This document shows positions 15,517 through 16,693 of a stretch of DNA of 16,693 nt, one piece after another (within the stretch, counting starts at the first letter, position 1; each line of letters opens with the position of its first letter). Origin of the DNA: Clostridia bacterium (GTDB taxonomy: Bacteria; Bacillota_A; Clostridia; RUG12999); contig JAFYVD010000017.1 in NCBI GenBank assembly GCA_017558425.1, positions 1-16,693 on the forward strand, in the 5' to 3' direction. Made by a program: the position numbers and the translations under genes. The notes beneath the pieces were generated by a model. That model ran no database searches and was not told the origin of the DNA. It was given only the letters and a program-made list of their open reading frames with translations.

Positions 15517-16530
15517 ATGTATTTGATATCACCATTTAAAAAACAGTACAAAGCAAATCTGCACTGTCACAGTGTTATTTCGGACGGCAAAAAAACGCCA
15601 GAAGAACTGAAAGAGATGTATAAAGCTCACGGTTATTCCATTCTTTCCATAACCGACCACGAAACACCGAGAAATCATTCTGATTTGAATGATTCGGAAT
15701 TTATTACAATCACAGGTTACGAGACCTATGTGCGTCCCGACCCGAACTGTATATTTGACAGATACAGCAAAGAAATTCATATTAACCTTTTTGCCAGAGA
15801 CCCCGAAAACGAGGCTATAATCTGCTACAACCCCAAATACTGTAAATACCATACAGACGAGGAAAAAGAAAAACTCGTAAAAATAGGTTCACAGAGAACA
15901 AGAGAATACAATGTGGAATATGTCAACGAGCTGATAAAAACCGCAAAGGATAACGGATATATTGCGGCTTACAACCATCCCTACTGGTCTATGGAATCAG
16001 AAGCTGACATTCTCGCTTACGAAGGATTTTTCAGCATGGAAATATATAACACTTCCAGTAATGTGCTAAATGGCATTGAATATAACGCCGCTTTGTACGA
16101 AAAAATGCTTTTAAACGGCAACCGAATTTTCTGCCACAGTGCAGACGACAATCACAACGGTGCTCCCGAAGGAACCCCAAGCTTTGACTCTTTCGGCGGT
16201 TTTGCAATGATTATGCCCGACGAGTTCAGCTATAATTCCATTTTCACCGCAATGGAATCGGGCGAAATGTATTCTTCATCAGGACCTTTATTCAATGAGG
16301 TTTCCATGGAGGGAAACAAAATTCATATAGAATGTTCGGATGTCACAAAGATTTATGTTTTCACCGGAAGCAAAGCTCCCAAAAGACTGTACGCACCAAT
16401 CGGCGAAACCATAAATTCAGCCGATTTCGAAATTGACGAGCGTGCAAAATTTGTCCGCGTATCCATTGTTGACAAAGACGGAAAACACGCCGACACACGC
16501 GGATTTTTCAGAGATGAACTTGAATTTTAA
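15517..16530 (+). CDS. PHP-domain metal-dependent phosphoesterase
   Basis: A 337-residue protein with a PHP domain. Metal ligands are seen in NLHCHSVISDG (H16, H18, D23), ITDHET (D47, H48), GYETY (E69), EIHINLF (H88), YNHPYWS (H154) and FCHSADDNH (H207, D210/D211, H213). PHP proteins hydrolyse phosphate esters, for example histidinol phosphate, nucleotides or sugar phosphates. The final hundred residues (from about 235) look like a separate small beta-rich domain seen in several stand-alone PHP proteins. AGAGGT lies before the ATG. It sits between a phosphotriesterase-family gene and a glycoside hydrolase gene, so a sugar phosphate or related ester is plausible. The substrate is not known. 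Confidence 0.85.
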   Translation: MYLISPFKKQYKANLHCHSVISDGKKTPEELKEMYKAHGYSILSITDHETPRNHSDLNDSEFITITGYETYVRPDPNCIFDRYSKEIHINLFARDPENEAIICYNPKYCKYHTDEEKEKLVKIGSQRTREYNVEYVNELIKTAKDNGYIAAYNHPYWSMESEADILAYEGFFSMEIYNTSSNVLNGIEYNAALYEKMLLNGNRIFCHSADDNHNGAPEGTPSFDSFGGFAMIMPDEFSYNSIFTAMESGEMYSSSGPLFNEVSMEGNKIHIECSDVTKIYVFTGSKAPKRLYAPIGETINSADFEIDERAKFVRVSIVDKDGKHADTRGFFRDELEF

Positions 16531-16541
16531 GGAGAAATAGT

Positions 16542-16693
16542 ATGAGCAAAACAACTATTGATTTTTCAAAAACAACCGGTGTTATCAAACCAATGCACGC
16601 CGTTAATAACGGCCCTGTGAGAAGTGTTTGGGGCAATGATAACTTTGATGCCTTCAAAGCAGCCTGCATCCCCTACGCCAGAAACCACGATGC
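16542..16693 (+). CDS. Probable GH39-like glycoside hydrolase, N-terminal fragment
   Basis: Only the first 50 codons are inside the window. The visible part, starting MSKTTIDFSKTTGVIKPMHA and continuing with VNNGPVRSVWG and CIPYARNHDA, resembles the beginning of GH39-related beta-xylosidase-like proteins, where K-P-x-H-x-V-N-N-G-P is followed by an A-x-I-P-Y-x-R-x-H-D segment. AAGGAG lies 7 nt before the ATG and overlaps the stop of the PHP gene. No signal peptide is visible, so it should be cytoplasmic. If it is a xylosidase, it would fit breakdown of imported xylan or glucuronoxylan fragments. Identification rests on a short stretch and is tentative. Confidence 0.55.
   Translation, partial: MSKTTIDFSKTTGVIKPMHAVNNGPVRSVWGNDNFDAFKAACIPYARNHD

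Overview
The window reads as chromosomal DNA from a low-to-moderate GC Gram-positive anaerobe, most likely an uncultured gut member of the Clostridia. This rests on strong AGGAGG ribosome sites, sigma-A type TTGACA/TATAAT promoters, a clostridial Feo iron system with its small Cys-rich partner, a rubrerythrin, and dense uronic-acid and glycoside catabolism. This is inference from gene content; no rRNA or marker gene is present. No tRNA, rRNA, CRISPR array, insertion sequence or phage gene was seen.

Left part, all on the minus strand. Positions 1-4259 hold a surface-polysaccharide operon whose first gene is a membrane-bound diguanylate cyclase. It is followed by a GtrA-like membrane protein, a hexapeptide (serine O-acetyltransferase-like) acetyltransferase, and a Wzx-type flippase that runs off the window at base 1. 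Positions 4387-6940 hold an iron(II)-uptake operon: feoA, feoB and a 49-residue FeoB-associated Cys-rich membrane protein. It has a consensus promoter, three matching TTAG-N6-CTAA operators and a good terminator. Positions 7036-7569 encode rubrerythrin. Positions 7607-8431 encode an AraC-family regulator.

Right part, all on the plus strand, diverging from the AraC gene. The first operon (8564-14454) has six tightly packed genes: a xylose-isomerase-like TIM barrel, two Gfo/Idh/MocA oxidoreductases, mannonate dehydratase (uxuA), a CE15-type glucuronoyl esterase without a signal peptide, and a fructuronate reductase of the SDR type (uxuB-like). It ends in a clear terminator. A second transcription unit with its own promoter (from 14493) encodes a phosphotriesterase-family amidohydrolase, a PHP-domain phosphoesterase and the first 50 codons of a probable GH39-like glycoside hydrolase.

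How the genes may work together: uxuB and uxuA convert D-fructuronate through D-mannonate to 2-keto-3-deoxygluconate, so the substrate is very probably a glucuronic-acid-containing sugar. The esterase would free the uronic acid from an ester. The oxidoreductase plus TIM-barrel pair resembles sets that open glycosides by oxidation at C3 followed by elimination rather than by ordinary hydrolysis. The uronate isomerase, KDG kinase and aldolase, and a sugar transporter are not in the window. The most interesting possibility is that the 8564-14454 operon is an intracellular, partly oxidative route for dismantling an esterified glucuronoside such as a glucuronoxylan fragment.
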